Assembly: GCA_007120695.1 (NCBI GenBank)
Contig: SKND01000295.1
Span: forward strand, 1 to 37,726
DNA length: 37,726 nt
Direction: 5' to 3'
Source of the DNA: Bacteroidales bacterium
Lineage (GTDB): Bacteria > Bacteroidota > Bacteroidia > Bacteroidales > PUMT01
The notes below the pieces were generated by a model that saw nothing but the letters and a program-made list of their open reading frames with translations, was not told the DNA's origin and ran no database searches. The translations under genes were made by a program, and so were the position numbers. Shown here piece by piece: positions 35,314 to 37,726 of this stretch (position 1 is the first letter of the stretch; each line of letters starts with the position of its first letter).

Positions 35314-35924
35314 AACCCGTGTGATTTAAGCTGCACCCTCCTCAGACAGTTGGGACAAAGTATGTTAAACATATCTTTTCTCTTTAGACCGTCTTCAACT
35401 CCTGTTTTTGTTTTCGCCGGATCTTCCAGCCTTAGCTTTTCATTAAGCATATTAAGGTTCAGTATCGATGCAAAAGCTTTTGGCCCGAGTTTACGGTGCA
35501 GGTAAAGGAGATGGTCTTTGGTGGTAATTATGGCATTGCAGTTTTCGCACAGCAGCAGCTCCCTCTCCTGGTATTCAACTACCTCTTTCCTGTCGGTTAC
35601 AGCCATGTCAAATATTTTATCCGACAATATAACACCCTTGCCGGTAATGCAATGATTCTGACATTCTCCGCAAAATATACATTTACCGTAATCTCTTTTT
35701 ATGGTACGTATACCCGTCTCCTTATTGTCTGAATTTGTAATAGCCATAGGTGGACAAACATTGGCACATGTCTGGCATCCCACACAATTTTTTTCATCAA
35801 CTACAGGTTTGCCCCTGTACCCTGCAAACGGCTCATGTCCCTTTCGGGGAAATGAACTTGTATAGGCCGGACTGAACAATGATACCACAGCCTCTCTTAA
35901 TTCACGAATTTTAGGATACATCAT
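35310..35924 (-). CDS. Two-[4Fe-4S] ferredoxin-like subunit (NuoI/MbhN-like) with extra CxxC pairs
   Basis: 204 residues from the chosen start. An N-terminal helical part is followed by two [4Fe-4S] motifs: C47, C50, C53, C57 (CVGCQTCANVCPP) and C82, C85, C88, C92 (CIFCGECQNHC). A further CENC (126/129) and CPNC (190/193) could form an additional metal site. Such subunits pass electrons from ferredoxin to membrane hydrogenases of group 4. The frame runs further upstream within mnhG, but the ATG at 35924 has an AAGGA 8 bases ahead and overlaps the mnhG end by only 14 bases; ATG 35921 is an alternative. It is translationally coupled to mnhG and to the protease gene. Confidence 0.85.
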   Translation of the reverse strand: MMYPKIRELREAVVSLFSPAYTSSFPRKGHEPFAGYRGKPVVDEKNCVGCQTCANVCPPMAITNSDNKETGIRTIKRDYGKCIFCGECQNHCITGKGVILSDKIFDMAVTDRKEVVEYQERELLLCENCNAIITTKDHLLYLHRKLGPKAFASILNLNMLNEKLRLEDPAKTKTGVEDGLKRKDMFNILCPNCLRRVQLKSHGL

Positions 35925-36255
35925 AATCTTCATCCTTATAATCATCATGAACACTCTTCTCACCCAGCTTGATGCCGAACCGGTAGGAAGCTTTTGCCAG
36001 GGCATGGGCGGCCACAGTAGCGGTGAAAAAGAGCAGCGGAATTGCCACAAGGGCCTTAATACCAATGCTTGCAAACCCATACCTTACAAGCACACCCAGC
36101 AGAATGCTGCATGTGCCCAGCGTTACGCATTTAGTGGCAGACTGCAGCCTGTTGTATACATCGGGCAGCCTCAGGAGCCCCACGCAGCCAAAAATATTGA
36201 ATAGTATACCGATTGCAATCAGCAGTGTGCTTAGTATAATAATTATATCAGCCAT
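35911..36255 (-). CDS. mnhG: Mrp/MnhG-like cation antiporter subunit G
   Basis: 114-residue membrane protein with three hydrophobic helices. The signatures FGCVGLLRLPDVYNRLQSATK and FTATVAAHALAKASYRFG are diagnostic of MnhG/PhaG. An SD GAGG is 5 bases before the ATG on the minus strand. In Mrp antiporters and in Mbh-type hydrogenases this subunit belongs to the sodium-translocating part. It follows mnhF by 49 bp and overlaps the ferredoxin gene. Confidence 0.93.
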   Translation of the reverse strand: MADIIIILSTLLIAIGILFNIFGCVGLLRLPDVYNRLQSATKCVTLGTCSILLGVLVRYGFASIGIKALVAIPLLFFTATVAAHALAKASYRFGIKLGEKSVHDDYKDEDYDVS

Positions 36256-36304
36256 CTTTACCTCGTTTTATTAACTCATTCTATATGTTAATGATCATAA
36301 TTTT

Positions 36305-36562
36305 TCACTCATTTAGTTTTTTGTTTTCCAGGTACTTGGCCAGTGTGATCGTGCCAATAAAGCTAAGTATTATCCATGCGATTCCGACATCAAGTATATA
36401 GGGCCTCTCTGTAAGAATTGCTACTATGGCGCAGATGCCTACAACGAGTATCCCGAAAATATCCAGTCCCACCATCCTGTCGGCGATTGTTGGTCCCCTG
36501 ATAATCCGGTAAAGACAAAAAACACACAATCCGGTCTGTATGTAAAGAAGAATTTCCAGCAT
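36305..36562 (-). CDS. mnhF: Mrp/MnhF-like cation antiporter subunit F
   Basis: 85-residue protein with three membrane helices and the family signature RIIRGPTIADRMVGLDIFGI near residues 19-38, followed by ILDVGIAWIILSFIGTITLA. ATG at 36562 is one base after the mnhE stop; a TTG at 36571 would overlap mnhE. It belongs to the E-F-G block common to Mrp antiporters and membrane-bound hydrogenases. Confidence 0.92.
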   Translation of the reverse strand: MLEILLYIQTGLCVFCLYRIIRGPTIADRMVGLDIFGILVVGICAIVAILTERPYILDVGIAWIILSFIGTITLAKYLENKKLNE

Positions 36563-36563
36563 C

Positions 36564-37100
36564 TTAGTCAAATATTTTTTTTATATAATCTTCAAACCTT
36601 CCCGAGACCTTTGCAGTGTATTCAACAGGATCTTCAGAACTTATATAAATCCAGTGTACATAAATATTATCCTTCACTATATCTACTGCTATTGTACCCG
36701 GTGTCATTGTAATCGAGTTAGCCAGCATGGCACGTGCAAATGGAGATTTTAGTGTGAGCGGAACCCTTACAATGCCTGGTTTAATAGGCATTTTCGGGTG
36801 AAGCACCCTGTAGGCAACATCAAAATTGGCTTTAATACATTCCCAGATAAAGATGAAAAGGTAGATGATGAACCAGTAATAGCGGTGTAACTGAATAAAT
36901 TTGGCTACATTCTTAAAATAGTACTTTCCGAAGAAGAAAGTAGTAATACCTGCCACCGCCAGTCCGACGACAACCGAACCCGGCTCAACCGACCAGGTAA
37001 GCAGCAGCCAGAAGATGAATGATGTTATGAATAGAGCTAAATATCTCATTATATTTAGTTTGGTATAAGACAGGCCTGTATAGTTCTCATCTGCGCTCAT
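36564..37100 (-). CDS. mnhE: Mrp/MnhE-like cation antiporter subunit E
   Basis: 178-residue membrane protein with N-terminal helices (LALFITSFIFWLLLTW) and the soluble tail that carries the family motif SITMTPGTIAVDIVKDNIYVHWI. It matches MnhE/PhaE. The start may be ATG 37100, used here, or ATG 37049 (MRYLALFITSF), which would give 161 residues, closer to the usual length. No SD is present at either. It is first in the E-F-G order after the subunit at the edge. Confidence 0.9.
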   Translation of the reverse strand: MSADENYTGLSYTKLNIMRYLALFITSFIFWLLLTWSVEPGSVVVGLAVAGITTFFFGKYYFKNVAKFIQLHRYYWFIIYLFIFIWECIKANFDVAYRVLHPKMPIKPGIVRVPLTLKSPFARAMLANSITMTPGTIAVDIVKDNIYVHWIYISSEDPVEYTAKVSGRFEDYIKKIFD

Positions 37101-37132
37101 ATTGCATAGTTTCTTTCATTATCAATTGCACA

Positions 37133-37726
37133 TTACAGATTAAGTATTTTAGTTGCATAATCTGCTGTTTCAACAAGCGTATTCACCGCCGGACCGAGAA
37201 AAACCTCCCTGATCCCCGGAAAGATAAGCAGGCTAAGCACCAGGCATAGTATAGCCAGCGTAACCATAGAGAAGCACATTGAAAAAGGCACTTCTTTCAC
37301 AACCTCTCTTTGAGGTGATTTGTCATAGAAGGCATAACGCTGGAATTTCATGAAAGAGGCCAGTGTAATGATGCCGGCTATAACCGCCAGTAAGGCAAGA
37401 AGGTAGAAGCCTCCTTGTATGGCGGCTACAATGATGACAAGCTTACTGAAGAAGCCGTTAAACGGAGGCATTCCCGAAATTGCCATAGAGGCGCTGAATG
37501 ATGATGCCAGTGTCACGGGCATATACCTGGCAAGCCCGCCCATCTTTGTCATATCTCTTGTTCCGGTTGCATATTCTATAGAACCCGCATTGAGAAAAAG
37601 AAGTCCCTTAAAAACCGCATGGTTGATCATATGGAACAGTCCGCCACCAATAGCAAGCGCAGCAACAGACTTGTCTCCATCTCTTGCCAGCAGTATCATT
37701 CCCATTCCTATCCCGATAACCACGTA
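37133..37726 (-). CDS. Proton/cation-translocating antiporter-like subunit (MnhD/NuoN/NuoL family), C-terminal part
   Basis: Cut by the right edge; 197 residues remain. The visible part includes the HMINHAVFKGLLFLNAGSIE motif with the conserved Lys of ion-translocating subunits. It continues with MGGLARYMPVT and SGMPPFNGFFSK, all typical of the MnhD/NuoN/NuoL family. Several membrane helices follow. Its place right before mnhE fits MnhD of Mrp or MbhH-type subunits. Whether it is part of a hydrogenase complex cannot be read from this fragment. Confidence 0.85.
   Translation of the reverse strand, partial: YVVIGIGMGMILLARDGDKSVAALAIGGGLFHMINHAVFKGLLFLNAGSIEYATGTRDMTKMGGLARYMPVTLASSFSASMAISGMPPFNGFFSKLVIIVAAIQGGFYLLALLAVIAGIITLASFMKFQRYAFYDKSPQREVVKEVPFSMCFSMVTLAILCLVLSLLIFPGIREVFLGPAVNTLVETADYATKILNL

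Overview
The window reads as the chromosome of an anaerobic or facultatively anaerobic member of the Bacteroidetes (Bacteroidota). Four things support this. There is a PorT/SprT-type and a TamL-type outer-membrane protein pair around a TrmH methyltransferase. At least two promoters match the phylum's -33 TTTG / -7 TAnnTTTG consensus. Shine-Dalgarno (SD) sequences are absent from most genes. Characteristic local gene orders are present (rpsU-xerC-hpf-tRNAs-tuf, rpoC-DUF3467, DUF2520-KdsC-UbiA-Maf). No mobile element, CRISPR array or rRNA was seen.

Layout. 1-4067: end of a porT-like gene, a short tandem repeat, trmH on the minus strand, and a divergent tamL-like surface-antigen gene. 4376-7272: two sodium-coupled amino-acid transporters (NSS and AGCS families). 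7418-8089: a membrane-anchored helix-hairpin-helix protein. 8317-9783: rpsU, xerC and hpf. 9942-23414: a long information-processing cluster in an order like the E. coli tufB and rpoBC regions: tRNA-Thr, -Tyr, -Gly, -Thr, tuf, tRNA-Trp, secE, nusG, rplK, rplA, rplJ, rplL, rpoB, rpoC, DUF3467. Hairpins after tuf, after nusG and between rplL and rpoB could adjust expression inside the cluster. A terminator closes it near 23443. 23777-27454: etfB, etfA and an acyl-CoA dehydrogenase. 27455-30447: a DUF2520-KdsC fusion, a UbiA prenyltransferase and Maf.

30722-34207 encodes a compact trimeric [FeFe] hydrogenase (HydC, HydB, HydA). From sequence family this is of the type that couples NAD(P)H and ferredoxin to H2. 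A 15-bp hairpin at 34309-34342 separates it from a convergent minus-strand operon that enters from the right edge. That operon encodes an ion-translocating antiporter-like subunit, MnhE, MnhF, MnhG, a two-cluster ferredoxin with extra cysteines, a HycI/HybD-type [NiFe] hydrogenase maturation protease, and a small zinc-ribbon protein. This suggests that a membrane-bound group 4 [NiFe] hydrogenase with an Mrp-like module lies just beyond the window. With the Etf/acyl-CoA dehydrogenase, the right half looks like redox balancing by H2 and ion-gradient coupling in a fermenter.

Most of the window is core genome. The best leads are the hydrogenase neighbourhood (including a TSCSPGW H-cluster motif), the DUF2520-KdsC fusion, a perfect SD on hpf just downstream of rpsU, and a possible electron-bifurcating Etf. 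No clearly new system can be demonstrated from this sequence alone.
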